The notes: generated by a model from the sequence alone, not told the origin. DNA of 64,000 nucleotides from Zhengella sp020637775 (GCF_041397485.1 NZ_JAWKWO010000001.1:744001-808000); one strand, 5' to 3'. Numbered from the stretch's first letter, positions 25,344 to 33,493 are shown. Numbers and translations are program-made.

Positions 25344-26195
25344 GTGGCCAATGCGCTGACCCGACTGCTTCCGAAGAAACTGCGCCCGGAAGGCAAGACC
25401 GTTCCCGTGATCCGCCTGCATGGCGTCATCGCGTCAAGCGGCTCGCTCGGCAGGCCGGCGCTGAACCTGGCCAGCGTGGCCGGCACGCTGGAAAAGGCCT
25501 TTTCCTACCGGCAGGCGCCCGCCATCGCCATTTCCGTCAATTCACCGGGCGGATCGCCGGTCCAGTCGCGCCTGATCTTCCGGCGTATCCGCGACCTGGC
25601 GAAGGAAAAAGACAAGAAGGTGATTGTCTTCGTGGAGGATGCAGCGGCGTCCGGCGGCTACATGATCGCCTGTGCCGGCGACGAGATCATCGCCGATCCC
25701 TCCTCCATTGTCGGCTCGATCGGCGTGATATCGGCCGGTTTCGGATTTCCTGAAATGCTCAAGAAGATCGGCGTGGAGCGGCGCGTCTACACAGCCGGCG
25801 AGAACAAATCGGTGCTCGACCCGTTCCAGCCGGAAAAGGCCGAAGACATCGAGCGGCTAAAAAGCCTACAGCTCGATGTGCACAAGACCTTCATCGACCT
25901 GGTGAAATCGAGGCGCGGCGACCGGCTGGCGGACGATCCGGACCTGTTTACAGGCGCGTTCTGGGCCGGTGAAGGCGCCTTGCGCCGCGGCCTTGTCGAC
26001 GGCCTCGGCGACATGCGCTCGTTCCTGAAGGACCGCTATGGGGAGAAGACCAGCCTCAAGCTGATCAGTCCGCCGCGCGGGCTTTTCGGGCGGCGCGGCC
26101 TGTTCGGCCTGCGATCCGGATTTGGCGCGGAAACCGTCCACGCGCTTGCCGATGCGGCGGATGAACGCGCCTGGTGGGGACGGTTGGGGCTTTGA
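25344..26195 (+). CDS. S49-family (SppA/SohB-like) serine peptidase
   Basis: A 283-residue signal-peptide-peptidase-like protease. The conserved region runs from VIRLHGVIASSG through ISVNSPGGSPVQSRLI to the catalytic serine in EDAAASGGYMIACAGDEI and the following SSIVGSIGVISAGFGF. It is the short one-domain form, about half the size of E. coli SppA. No clear N-terminal membrane helix is seen, so membrane attachment is uncertain. Start is the GTG at 25344 with GGAGAG 5 nt upstream; the frame's earlier codons are not conserved in character. Role in degrading cleaved signal peptides or membrane proteins is inferred from the family. Confidence 0.92.
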   Translation: MANALTRLLPKKLRPEGKTVPVIRLHGVIASSGSLGRPALNLASVAGTLEKAFSYRQAPAIAISVNSPGGSPVQSRLIFRRIRDLAKEKDKKVIVFVEDAAASGGYMIACAGDEIIADPSSIVGSIGVISAGFGFPEMLKKIGVERRVYTAGENKSVLDPFQPEKAEDIERLKSLQLDVHKTFIDLVKSRRGDRLADDPDLFTGAFWAGEGALRRGLVDGLGDMRSFLKDRYGEKTSLKLISPPRGLFGRRGLFGLRSGFGAETVHALADAADERAWWGRLGL

Positions 26196-26272
26196 GAGCG
26201 GGCCTGGGGCGGATAGAATGAGGGCGATCAAACAGCCGGCCGATACCCCCAGCACGCCGGAAGGAGGAAAAC

Positions 26273-26458
26273 ATGGCCCAGGTTCTTTTGTTGGGCGCAG
26301 TCGGCCTTGTCGCCTGGTACGGTTACAAGTCCTTCGTCCGTGAAGCCGAGCGCGTGTCGGCAAAGGTGCGCCGCGAGGAAGCGGAGATGAAGAACCGCGC
26401 CCATGGCACGCTTGTCCGGGATCCCGAGACCGGCGAATACCGCATCAAGAAGGACTGA
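26273..26458 (+). CDS. Small single-pass membrane protein (61 aa)
   Basis: Begins MAQVLLLGAVGLVAWYGYKSF, an N-terminal membrane helix of about 17 residues, then a highly charged cytoplasmic tail (REAERVSAKVRREEAEMKNRAHGTLVRDPETGEYRIKKD). The end DPETGEYRIKK resembles short adaptor-type tails of other alphaproteobacterial small proteins. Excellent Shine-Dalgarno (GGAGGA). It lies 77 bp after the S49 peptidase and 6 bp before ispE. Function unknown. Confidence 0.75.
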   Translation: MAQVLLLGAVGLVAWYGYKSFVREAERVSAKVRREEAEMKNRAHGTLVRDPETGEYRIKKD

Positions 26459-26464
26459 CCGCGC

Positions 26465-27358
26465 TTGCATCCCGTTCAGGATGCCGGAGGGCGCTGGCAT
26501 GCGCTTGCGCCGGCCAAGATCAATCTTGCGCTGCACATCACGGGGCGGCGCGGCGACGGCTATCATGCGCTCGATACGCTCGCCGTCTTCACGGGCTATG
26601 GCGACAGGATCCACATCGAGCCTGCCGGGGAAGACCGGTTTTGCCTGTCAGGACCGATGGCAAGCGGGCTAGATGCGGGCGGCGCCAATCTCGTGACGCG
26701 GGCACGCGATCTGCTGCGCACCGTCCGTTATTTCCCTCCCGTTTCCATCCGACTGGAAAAGAACCTGCCGGTCGCGTCCGGCATCGGCGGCGGATCGTCC
26801 GACGCGGCGGCCACGCTGCGTGCGCTCGATGCCGCCTTCTCGCTCGGGCTTGACGTGGCGGACCTGGCTGCAATTGCCGCTCCGCTGGGGGCCGATCTGC
26901 CCATGTGCGTGCATGGCCTGCCTTTGCGGGCGAGCGGCATCGGCGAGGTTGTCCGGCCGCTGAAAGGCTTTCCCTCACTGGCCATCGTGCTGGTCAATCC
27001 GGGCGAGTATGTCTCGACTCCGGATGTCTTCCGCGCCTTGCAGAGCCGGGACAATCCGCCCTTGCCGGCGCCGGATGGCCTGGGGACGGCGGGACAGGTG
27101 GTCGAGTGGCTGGCGTCGACACGCAACGACATGCAGGATGCAGCCATCGGCATCTGCCCTGCGATTGTGCAAGCACTGGAGGCGCTCGAAGGCGAACGAC
27201 CGCTCTTCTCGCGCATGTCGGGGTCCGGCGCGACCTGTTTCGCCTTGTTCGAGGATGAACGCGCGGCGGAAAAGGCCGCCCGGACGATTGCCGCGACCCG
27301 TCCGGCATGGTTTGTCATCGCCACCGAAACATTTGCCAGCAGTGGAGGAAACCCATGA
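26465..27358 (+). CDS. ispE: 4-diphosphocytidyl-2-C-methyl-D-erythritol kinase
   Basis: GHMP-family kinase of the MEP isoprenoid pathway, phosphorylating CDP-methylerythritol. The 297-residue product has the substrate motif LAPAKINLALHITGRRGDGYHALDTLAVF, the GHMP ATP loop LPVASGIGGGSSDAAATLRAL near residue 105, and the C-terminal FSRMSGSGATCFALF. There is no ATG near the conserved N-terminus; TTG at 26465 with AAGGA 10 nt upstream is the best start. The stop overlaps the moaB start (ATGA), so the two are coupled although their pathways are unrelated. Confidence 0.95.
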   Translation: MHPVQDAGGRWHALAPAKINLALHITGRRGDGYHALDTLAVFTGYGDRIHIEPAGEDRFCLSGPMASGLDAGGANLVTRARDLLRTVRYFPPVSIRLEKNLPVASGIGGGSSDAAATLRALDAAFSLGLDVADLAAIAAPLGADLPMCVHGLPLRASGIGEVVRPLKGFPSLAIVLVNPGEYVSTPDVFRALQSRDNPPLPAPDGLGTAGQVVEWLASTRNDMQDAAIGICPAIVQALEALEGERPLFSRMSGSGATCFALFEDERAAEKAARTIAATRPAWFVIATETFASSGGNP

Positions 27359-27912
27359 GCCGCATCGACGATACACGCCCGTTCATTCCCGTGGGTTTTG
27401 CGGTTCTTACCGTGTCGGACACGCGCGCGCTGGCCGATGACAAATCGGGCCTGACGCTTGCCGGACGGATCGAGGCGGCGGGGCACCGGCTTGCAGACCG
27501 GGCCATCGTGACCGATGAGGTGGCGGCGATCCGGGCCCGCGTGAAGGCATGGACGCAGGACGGCACCATCGACGCCGTGATCACGACCGGCGGCACCGGT
27601 TTCACGGGACGGGACGTGACGCCGGAAGCGCTGGAACCGCTGTTCGACAAGCGCATGGACGGATTTTCCGAGGTCTTTCACCGGATTTCCTATGACAAGA
27701 TCGGCACGTCGACCATCCAGTCACGCGCGACCGCCGGGATCATCGACCAGACCTTCGTGTTCGTGCTGCCAGGTTCGCCGGGTGCCTGCAAGGATGCGTG
27801 GGACGGCATACTCAAGCTGCAATTCGACTACCGGCACATGCCCTGCAACTTCGTGGAAATCATGCCGCGGCTCGACGAACACCTGAAGCGCGGCGCGAGC
27901 CAGGGCGCCTGA
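27355..27912 (+). CDS. moaB: Molybdenum cofactor biosynthesis protein B
   Basis: A 185-residue MogA/MoaB-family protein. Members adenylylate molybdopterin before molybdate insertion, or bind it. The conserved signature TTGGTGFTGRDVTPEAL and MDGFSEVFHRISYDKIG (the family's GEFRxxS/FRxxSY position) and FVLPGSPGACKDAW are present. It starts at the ATG overlapping the ispE stop. The molybdenum cofactor is needed by the formate dehydrogenase encoded at 48727-51597, which gives the gene a local client. Confidence 0.95.
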   Translation: MSRIDDTRPFIPVGFAVLTVSDTRALADDKSGLTLAGRIEAAGHRLADRAIVTDEVAAIRARVKAWTQDGTIDAVITTGGTGFTGRDVTPEALEPLFDKRMDGFSEVFHRISYDKIGTSTIQSRATAGIIDQTFVFVLPGSPGACKDAWDGILKLQFDYRHMPCNFVEIMPRLDEHLKRGASQGA

Positions 27913-27926
27913 CCGGCGCGCTGCCG

Positions 27927-28445
27927 TTACACCTTGGCGGCACGGACAGGGGCGGGGCTGATGAGCGCTGAGAGGCGGCGCGCAGACAGACCGCGCGCAA
28001 TCGCCTCCGGCGAAGCAGCCGACTTGCCAAGCGCCATGGCCTGGCGGCGTGTCATGACCAGGCCGTCGGCCAGGGGACGGCGGGCGGAAAAGACGCGGGT
28101 GAAAAATCCGGGCCGGTCTTCCCTGGCACGGGTGAAACGGGCCGGCGTCGCCATTTTCGCGGCATGGGCAACCACCGGGTCCATCCATCCGTCGATCAGG
28201 CGCGCACCCGGCTCAAGAAACAGGACCCACTCCCCACGCGCCCGGCGCAGCGCCGTGTGAATCTCGCCATTGGCAAGGAAAAGACAGCCCGCATGCTCGG
28301 CCACCTGGTGGGTATGGTCCAGCGATTGGCGGTCGCAGACGATCACGTCGCGGACCAGCCCCTCGACCGCAGCAGGAACCAGCGATGCAAGCGTGCGCGC
28401 CAGAGGCTCCTCGTCATTGTGCGTTTCGATCAAAACTGTCAGCAT
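27927..28445 (-). CDS. Short GT2-like glycosyltransferase-fold protein (172 aa)
   Basis: Resembles the N-terminal half of GT-A fold family 2 glycosyltransferases: LTVLIETHNDEEPLARTLASLVPAA, then VRDVIVCDRQSLDHTHQVAEHAGC, then ALRRARGEWVLFLEPGARL. In active GT2 enzymes the last segment carries the DxD metal site; here it reads LEPGAR, without paired aspartates. The protein stops at 172 residues, lacking the usual acceptor domain, with a tail of 70 residues unlike known ones. It may be a degenerate or non-catalytic relative. It is transcribed alone, convergent with moaB. Confidence 0.75.
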   Translation of the reverse strand: MLTVLIETHNDEEPLARTLASLVPAAVEGLVRDVIVCDRQSLDHTHQVAEHAGCLFLANGEIHTALRRARGEWVLFLEPGARLIDGWMDPVVAHAAKMATPARFTRAREDRPGFFTRVFSARRPLADGLVMTRRQAMALGKSAASPEAIARGLSARRLSALISPAPVRAAKV

Positions 28446-28598
28446 GATGCCAGTGCCTTAGCCGAAGCTGCCCTGCAAATCCAGATGGCTCTTGGGACTA
28501 ATCCTCCGGATTCAAAGCACTTTTTAGATGCAAATGCCCACCCGGCGCGCTTTCTGCCGGCTGGGCCGTGATGCCCGGTCAAATCAGTCCGGAACAAT

Positions 28599-28631
28599 GT
28601 TCTTGCTTTGTTCGTTTTGCGGCTGTAGGAA
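28599..28631 (+). promoter_or_regulatory. LexA (SOS) box overlapping the radical SAM gene promoter
   Basis: GTTC (28599-28602), exactly 7 nt, GTTC (28610-28613) match the alphaproteobacterial LexA consensus GTTC-N7-GTTC. A promoter reading TTGCTT (28603-28608), 17 nt, TAGGAA (28626-28631) is interleaved with it, so a bound LexA would cover the -35. Transcription would start near 28638, which excludes upstream start codons of the long frame and supports ATG 28675. Confidence 0.65.
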
Positions 28632-28674
28632 TATTGTCGTGACAGGGATTCGCGAACAGCCGGAGACAGACCCC

Positions 28675-29829
28675 ATGGAACCGATTGCCAAAGCGGACCG
28701 ATCCGCCTTCAGCGAAGGCGGCGTGGACATGGCCAATGCACTCATCAATGCCAGCGGCATGCGGCTGGATGAGGCGCGCCGGCGCGGGCGTGCTTCGGCC
28801 ATCAACCCGACCGGGCGCTACGAAGCGCTGAGCCGGCATGTCTTCGACGACGGCTGGGATCTGGATGAGGAACTGGCCCCTTTCCAGACGACGACCCAGG
28901 TCGAGAAGCCGCGCACGATCATCACGCGCAACAGTTCGCCCGACATTTCCTTCGACCGCTCGATCAATCCCTATCGTGGGTGTGAACACGGCTGCGTCTA
29001 TTATTTCGCCCGGCCTACCCATGCCTTCATGGGCCTTTCAGCCGGACTGGATTTCGAATCGAAGCTTTTCGCAAAGCCGGATGCGCCGAAACTGCTGGTG
29101 CGCGAACTGGCAAGGAAAGGCTATGATCCACGCACCATCGCCATCGGCACGAATACCGATCCCTATCAGCCGATCGAACGGAAATGGCGCATCATGCGCG
29201 AGGTTCTGGAGGTGCTCGAGGCTGCCAATCACCCGGTCGGCATCGTGACCAAGTCCGCACTCGTCTTGCGCGACATGGATATCCTCAAGCGCATGGCCGC
29301 CAAGGGTCTCGTCAAGGTCGCGCTATCGGTAACAACGCTCGATCACCGCCTGTCGCGGACGATGGAGCCGCGCGCGGCATCGCCGACGCGCCGGCTGGAA
29401 GCGATGAAACGCCTTTCGGAGGCCGGGATTCCCGTTTCGGTCATGGCGGCGCCGCTGATCCCTGGCCTGAACGATCACGAGGTCGAGCGCATTCTCGACT
29501 CGGCTGCGGCGGCAGGGGCGACGGAAGCAGGCTTCATCATCCTGCGCCTGCCGCTGGAAGTGGCGCCGGTGTTCAAGGAATGGCTGCTGCGCCACTATCC
29601 CGACCGGTACCGGCATGTCCTTTCGCTGATCCGCTCGATGCGTGACGGCAAGGATTACGATGCGGAATGGGGCCGGCGCATGAAGGGCAAGGGCCCCTAT
29701 GCCTGGCAAATCGGCCGCCGTTTTGAAATTGCGGCGCGGCGGCTCGGGTTGAATACGGCCAAGCTGCGGCTGCGGACAGACCTTTTTACCCCACCGGAGC
29801 CGGAGGGGCAGCAACTTTCGCTGCTGTAA
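28675..29829 (+). CDS. PA0069/SPL-like radical SAM protein with a Cys-to-Tyr change in the cluster motif
   Basis: A 384-residue protein of the radical SAM family related to spore photoproduct lyase (PA0069 group), whose members usually carry CEHGCxYCFARPTH. Here residues 103-116 read CEHGCVYYFARPTH: the third cysteine of CX3CX2C is tyrosine (codon TAT at 29002-29004). Everything around it is conserved: INPYRG before, LDFESKLFAKPDAPKLL and IAIGTNTDPYQPIERK after, then VTKSALVLRDMDIL and SVMAAPLIPGLND. One G-to-A transition from TGT explains the change. Without this ligand a normal [4Fe-4S] cluster is not expected, so the enzyme may be inactive, or the base may be a sequencing error. Start ATG 28675 has GGAG 9 nt upstream and follows an SOS-type promoter. 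Confidence 0.88.
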   Translation: MEPIAKADRSAFSEGGVDMANALINASGMRLDEARRRGRASAINPTGRYEALSRHVFDDGWDLDEELAPFQTTTQVEKPRTIITRNSSPDISFDRSINPYRGCEHGCVYYFARPTHAFMGLSAGLDFESKLFAKPDAPKLLVRELARKGYDPRTIAIGTNTDPYQPIERKWRIMREVLEVLEAANHPVGIVTKSALVLRDMDILKRMAAKGLVKVALSVTTLDHRLSRTMEPRAASPTRRLEAMKRLSEAGIPVSVMAAPLIPGLNDHEVERILDSAAAAGATEAGFIILRLPLEVAPVFKEWLLRHYPDRYRHVLSLIRSMRDGKDYDAEWGRRMKGKGPYAWQIGRRFEIAARRLGLNTAKLRLRTDLFTPPEPEGQQLSLL

Positions 29830-29952
29830 TCTGTCCGTATCTGACATCCTTTTCCGCCGGTCATTCCCCTGTCCCCGTCCGGCGGCTTCCTTGCCGGGTT
29901 CGCCGCAACCTTCCCGGCAGGGTCTTGCGGGGAATCGGAATACGGTGCAAGC

Positions 29953-30627
29953 ATGCCGCCGATGGCGCGCAACCGTTCCGATTCCCCGCTTCTTTTCGAC
30001 CTGGTCCCCCCTGCCCCGGATTTTTCCCTTGAGCAGAGCCTTGTTCGTGACGGCTGCGCACATGTGGCCGGCCTGGATGAAGCGGGTCGCGGGCCGCTGG
30101 CCGGTCCGGTGGTCGCTGCTGCCGTCATTCTCGATCCGGACGATCTTCCCGACGGTCTCGACGATTCCAAGCGTCTGTCAGCCGATGACCGCGCCAGCCT
30201 GTTCGACTGCATCCTGGCCAAGGCAGTTGCGACCGCCATCGTCTCTGTATCGGCTGAAAATATCGACAGGACCGACATTCGGCTGGCCAGCCTGCTGGCC
30301 ATGACCCGCGCGGCTCACGCGCTTTCCATCACGCCCGGACACGTTCTCGTGGATGGCCGCGATGTGCCACCGGGCCTGCCTTGCGCAGGCCATGCCCTGG
30401 TCAAGGGCGACCAGCGGTCGATGTCGATTGCCGCAGCCTCCATCCTTGCCAAGGTGACCCGCGACCGGATGATGACCCGGACATGCCTCGCCCATCCGGC
30501 TTACGGTCTGTCCTCACATGCCGGCTATGCGACCAAGCGTCATCAGGAGGCGATTGCCCGGCACGGCGGCGTGGCACGGTTGCACCGGTTCAGTTTCGCG
30601 CCCTTGCGTCATCGGAACGGCTCCTGA
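29953..30627 (+). CDS. rnhB: Ribonuclease HII
   Basis: Cleaves the RNA strand of RNA-DNA hybrids and single ribonucleotides in DNA. The 224-residue product has the catalytic set: VAGLDEAGRGPLAGPVVAAAV (DEAGRG, near residue 42), LDDSKRLS, the central VLVDGRDVP aspartate, and SIAAASILAKVTRDRMM. The end HPAYGLSSHAGYATKRHQEAIARHG is characteristic. Slight N-terminal extension of about 35 residues; the ATG at 29962 is an alternative. It is followed, tail to tail, by the terminator of the ATP synthase operon. Confidence 0.96.
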   Translation: MPPMARNRSDSPLLFDLVPPAPDFSLEQSLVRDGCAHVAGLDEAGRGPLAGPVVAAAVILDPDDLPDGLDDSKRLSADDRASLFDCILAKAVATAIVSVSAENIDRTDIRLASLLAMTRAAHALSITPGHVLVDGRDVPPGLPCAGHALVKGDQRSMSIAAASILAKVTRDRMMTRTCLAHPAYGLSSHAGYATKRHQEAIARHGGVARLHRFSFAPLRHRNGS

Positions 30628-30726
30628 GAAACGGTTCGGGCCATCGCCAAGACGCCTGCCAAGGCGAAGCTTCAAGGTTGGCCCCGTCCGGCAGGTGCCG
30701 GCTTGCCGTGCAGCCACCCGGGCAGC

Positions 30727-30760
30727 AAAAAACGCCGCGAAGAGGCTCCGCGGCGTTCCA
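30727..30760 (-). terminator. Intrinsic terminator of the F0 ATP synthase operon
   Basis: On the minus strand AACGCCGCG pairs with CGCGGCGTT around an 8-nt loop and is followed by a run of six Ts. It lies about 25 bp past the atpF stop. Confidence 0.88.
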
Positions 30761-30783
30761 GATACCTGATTTTCTGACAAGCG

Positions 30784-31275
30784 TCAGTTCATCCGGTTCT
30801 TCACTTCGGCCAGCGATGACTTGAAGAGATTGCTGGCAGTCGCGGCATCGACCTTGCTGCCAAGGACGGAGCGCGCTGCCTCGACAGCGATGTCGACAGC
30901 GGTGGCGCGAACCTCGTTGACGGCATCGCGCTCGGCCTGCGCAATCTTCTGCTCGGCCACAGCGGTGCGGCGCGCGACATACTCATCTGCCTTCTGCTTG
31001 GCCTCGGCCTTGAGCAATTCGGCATCGCGCTTGGCGGCGGCGACGATCGTCTCGGCCTCTTCCTCGGCCTCCTTGCGCTTGCGCTGGTATTCGGCAAGCA
31101 CCTGCTGCGCTTCCTCGCGCAGCTTGCGCGCCTCGTCGAGATCGTTGCGGATCTTGTCGGCGCGCGCATCCAGTGACTTGGCCATGGTGGCCGGGACCTT
31201 GAGCCAGAGCAAAAGACCCAGGAAGATGAACAGGGCGACGGTTGCCCAAACGGATGCAAGGGATGTGGCGTCCAT
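30784..31275 (-). CDS. atpF: F0F1 ATP synthase subunit b
   Basis: Peripheral-stalk subunit of 163 residues. One N-terminal membrane helix (SVWATVALFIFLGLLLWLKVP, residues 8-28) is followed by a continuous charged coiled coil (about 30-150) rich in Ala, Glu, Lys and Arg. It pairs with the b' protein encoded 12 bp upstream to form a heterodimeric stalk, as in photosynthetic bacteria and many alphaproteobacteria. Last gene of the F0 operon. F1 genes are not in this window; in this order they are normally elsewhere on the chromosome. Confidence 0.95.
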   Translation of the reverse strand: MDATSLASVWATVALFIFLGLLLWLKVPATMAKSLDARADKIRNDLDEARKLREEAQQVLAEYQRKRKEAEEEAETIVAAAKRDAELLKAEAKQKADEYVARRTAVAEQKIAQAERDAVNEVRATAVDIAVEAARSVLGSKVDAATASNLFKSSLAEVKNRMN

Positions 31276-31287
31276 GACCTCTGGTCC

Positions 31288-31878
31288 TTATCCGTTGACA
31301 GCCTTGACCGCCTGGGCGATCTCGGACTTTGTTGCCTTGCCGACCAGCTGTTCGACAAGCGCCGTGGCTGTGTCCTCGGCAATCGTTCCGACTTCCTTCA
31401 TTGCTTCGGCCTTGATCGAGGCAATGCGGGATTCGGCGTCGGCCAGCTTCTTTTCAAGCGCAGCCTCGGTTTCCCGGCGTTCGCCATCAGCTTCCGCCTT
31501 GGCTGCGTCGCGCGCTTCCTGACCGATCTGGTTGGCCTTGCCGCGGGCATCTGCCAATTCCTGCTCGTAAGCTGCAATGGCCTCGTCGGCCTCCTGCTTC
31601 ATGCGGGCGGCCTGGTCCAGATCCTGGGCGATCCGGTCGTGGCGGACTTCCAGAATACCGGCAATGCGCGGCACCACGGCGTTCTTCAGGAAGAGATAGA
31701 AGAGGCCGAAGGTGATTGCCAGCCACAACAGCTGAGACGGAAACGTGCTGGAATCGAAGGGCGGGAACATGCCCGAATGCCCGTCGCCGTGCGGTACGCC
31801 GGTCTCGGTATGTGTTTCTCCGGCCGCGGCGTTATGGGCATCGCCCTCCGGGGCCGCAAAAGCGGTGGTCACGAACAT
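31288..31878 (-). CDS. atpG: F0F1 ATP synthase subunit b'
   Basis: Second, divergent stalk subunit of 196 residues (called AtpG or AtpF' in alphaproteobacteria). Unlike b it has an N-terminal extension rich in His, Gly and Thr (GDAHNAAAGETHTETGVPHGDGHSG) before the membrane helix (QLLWLAITFGLFYLFLKNAVVPRI, about residues 49-72). A long coiled coil follows. The His/Asp/Glu-rich extension would face the periplasmic side or membrane surface; its role is unknown. It lies between atpE and atpF with short gaps, in one operon. Confidence 0.93.
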   Translation of the reverse strand: MFVTTAFAAPEGDAHNAAAGETHTETGVPHGDGHSGMFPPFDSSTFPSQLLWLAITFGLFYLFLKNAVVPRIAGILEVRHDRIAQDLDQAARMKQEADEAIAAYEQELADARGKANQIGQEARDAAKAEADGERRETEAALEKKLADAESRIASIKAEAMKEVGTIAEDTATALVEQLVGKATKSEIAQAVKAVNG

Positions 31879-31957
31879 GGTTTTTTCCCTGAAACTCGGG
31901 CCGGCCGCTGGCGGTATGCCGTGCGGCCGGCAGGTTCTCGACTACCCGAAGGGCAGA

Positions 31958-32182
31958 TCAGCCGAACAGGGCCAGCAGGGCAACCAGGAGCGAGAAGATG
32001 CCCAGAGCTTCCGTGACGGCGAAGCCGAAGATGAGGCGGCCGAACTGGCCGTCGGCTGCCGACGGGTTGCGCAGGGCGCCCGCCAGATAGTTGCCGAAAA
32101 TGGTGCCCAGGCCGATGCCCGCGCCGCCCATGCCAAGGCAAGCGATACCGGCGCCGATGTACTTTGCTGCTTCCGCTTCCAT
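31958..32182 (-). CDS. atpE: F0F1 ATP synthase subunit c
   Basis: The 74-residue proteolipid forming the rotor ring. Two membrane helices flank the polar loop RNPSAADG; helix 1 carries the glycine repeat GIACLGMGGAGIGLGTIFGNYL, helix 2 the proton-binding glutamate in FAVTEALGIFSLLVALLALF. The ion-site residues around this glutamate suggest proton rather than sodium use: the loop lacks the Gln/Ser-Thr sodium pattern. Strong family match over its whole length. Confidence 0.96.
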   Translation of the reverse strand: MEAEAAKYIGAGIACLGMGGAGIGLGTIFGNYLAGALRNPSAADGQFGRLIFGFAVTEALGIFSLLVALLALFG

Positions 32183-32256
32183 TTTGAGAACTCCTTGTTG
32201 GATCGAATTGATGCGGTTTGGTGACTGGCGGGACGGACCCGCCGGTTGGGTGTTTC

Positions 32257-33018
32257 CTAGTGGCTCGGATGAAGAGCGTCGTTCAGGTACATGCAGGTCA
32301 GGACCGCGAAGACGTAAGCCTGAAGGAAGGCCACGAGGAATTCCAGGCCCGTCAAGGCCACGGCCATGAGCAGGGGCAGAACCGCACCTGCTATGCCGAT
32401 GCCGCCCATGGCGCCAAGCGACACCACGAAGCCGGCAAAGACCTTCAGCGTGATGTGACCGGCCAGCATGTTGGCGAAAAGACGGACGGAAAGGCTGACC
32501 GGGCGCGAGAGGAAGGAAATCACCTCGATCGCGACAACCAGCGGCGTGAGAATGGCGGGAACGCCGGAGGGAACGAACAGCTTCAGGAAACCAAGACCAT
32601 GCTTCATGAAGCCGTAGACCACCACCGTCAGGATCACCAGCATGGCCAGCGCGAAGGTGACGATGATGTGCGAGGTGATGGTGAAGAAATAGGGGAACAT
32701 GCCGAGCAGGTTGGCGACCAGCACGAACATGAACAGAGAAAAGACCAGCGGGAAGAACTTCATCCCATGCGAACCGGCGGCATCGCGCAGCATGTTCGCG
32801 ACGAATTCGTAGGCCATCTCGGACACGGATTGCATCCGGCTCGGCACCAGCCCGCGGTTCGACGTGGTCAGCACCAGAAACGCCCCGGCCAGGACCACGG
32901 TGACCACCATGAACAGGGACGAATTGGTGAAGGAGAAATCCAGCCCGCCGACCTGGAGATCGATCAGCTTGTTGATATGGAACTGGTGGATCGGATCGAC
33001 CTTGTTCGGATCAGCCAC
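32257..33018 (-). CDS. atpB: F0F1 ATP synthase subunit a
   Basis: Stator channel subunit, five to six membrane helices. The essential arginine is in SLSVRLFANMLAGHITLKV, and the C-terminal helix FLVAFLQAYVFAVLTCMYLNDALHPSH is diagnostic. With the GTG start at 33018 (V-ADPNKVDPIHQF) it has 253 residues, matching relatives that begin with MA-DPIHQF. A second in-frame GTG at 33057 would add 13 residues without family support. It follows atpI by 82 bp. Confidence 0.95.
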   Translation of the reverse strand: MADPNKVDPIHQFHINKLIDLQVGGLDFSFTNSSLFMVVTVVLAGAFLVLTTSNRGLVPSRMQSVSEMAYEFVANMLRDAAGSHGMKFFPLVFSLFMFVLVANLLGMFPYFFTITSHIIVTFALAMLVILTVVVYGFMKHGLGFLKLFVPSGVPAILTPLVVAIEVISFLSRPVSLSVRLFANMLAGHITLKVFAGFVVSLGAMGGIGIAGAVLPLLMAVALTGLEFLVAFLQAYVFAVLTCMYLNDALHPSH

Positions 33019-33100
33019 GTCTCGTAACCCCGTTATCACCGGCGCGGTCCCCCGCACCCGTTAGACACATCGTTGCGCCCGTTTCCGGACACCCAAACCC

Positions 33101-33493
33101 TCATTCCCCGCCCTTGCCGGGGTCTTTTCCGCCCTGCTGGCCAAACTCGGCCATCTGGCCGGTCGCCCGCATGACATTCACGACGCCGGCCGCGAACCCG
33201 AGAAGTAGGAAAACGATCAGACCCCATGGCGACGTGCCGGCCCATTTGTCCAGCACCCAGCCAAGGGCGGCACCCACGATCACCGCAGCGATGAACTCGC
33301 TCGACAAGCGCAGCGCATTGCCCCATCCGGTGTTCTTTCCGGAGCGGGCCGCTTCCCTTTCCCGTTCAACCGTCTGCCGTTTCGACAATTTCGCGTCGAG
33401 CTGGCGCAGCCGGTTTTCGAGGCCTTCGTCACGGACGGTCCTGTTTCCGTCGTCCTGCGGTGTGCGTCCGCTCCTGCCCTGATCTGGCACCAT
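33101..33493 (-). CDS. atpI: AtpI/AtpZ-like ATP synthase assembly protein
   Basis: A 130-residue protein starting the operon. The hydrophilic N-terminal half is charged (ENRLRQLDAKLSKRQTVEREREAAR), followed by two membrane helices (LRLSSEFIAAVIVGAALGWVLDKW and PWGLIVFLLLGFAAGVVNVMRAT). This is the AtpI/AtpZ layout; such proteins help c-ring assembly or Mg uptake in other bacteria. It ends in a Gly/Lys-rich tail. Preceded by a near-consensus promoter 60-90 bp upstream. Confidence 0.92.
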   Translation of the reverse strand: MVPDQGRSGRTPQDDGNRTVRDEGLENRLRQLDAKLSKRQTVEREREAARSGKNTGWGNALRLSSEFIAAVIVGAALGWVLDKWAGTSPWGLIVFLLLGFAAGVVNVMRATGQMAEFGQQGGKDPGKGGE

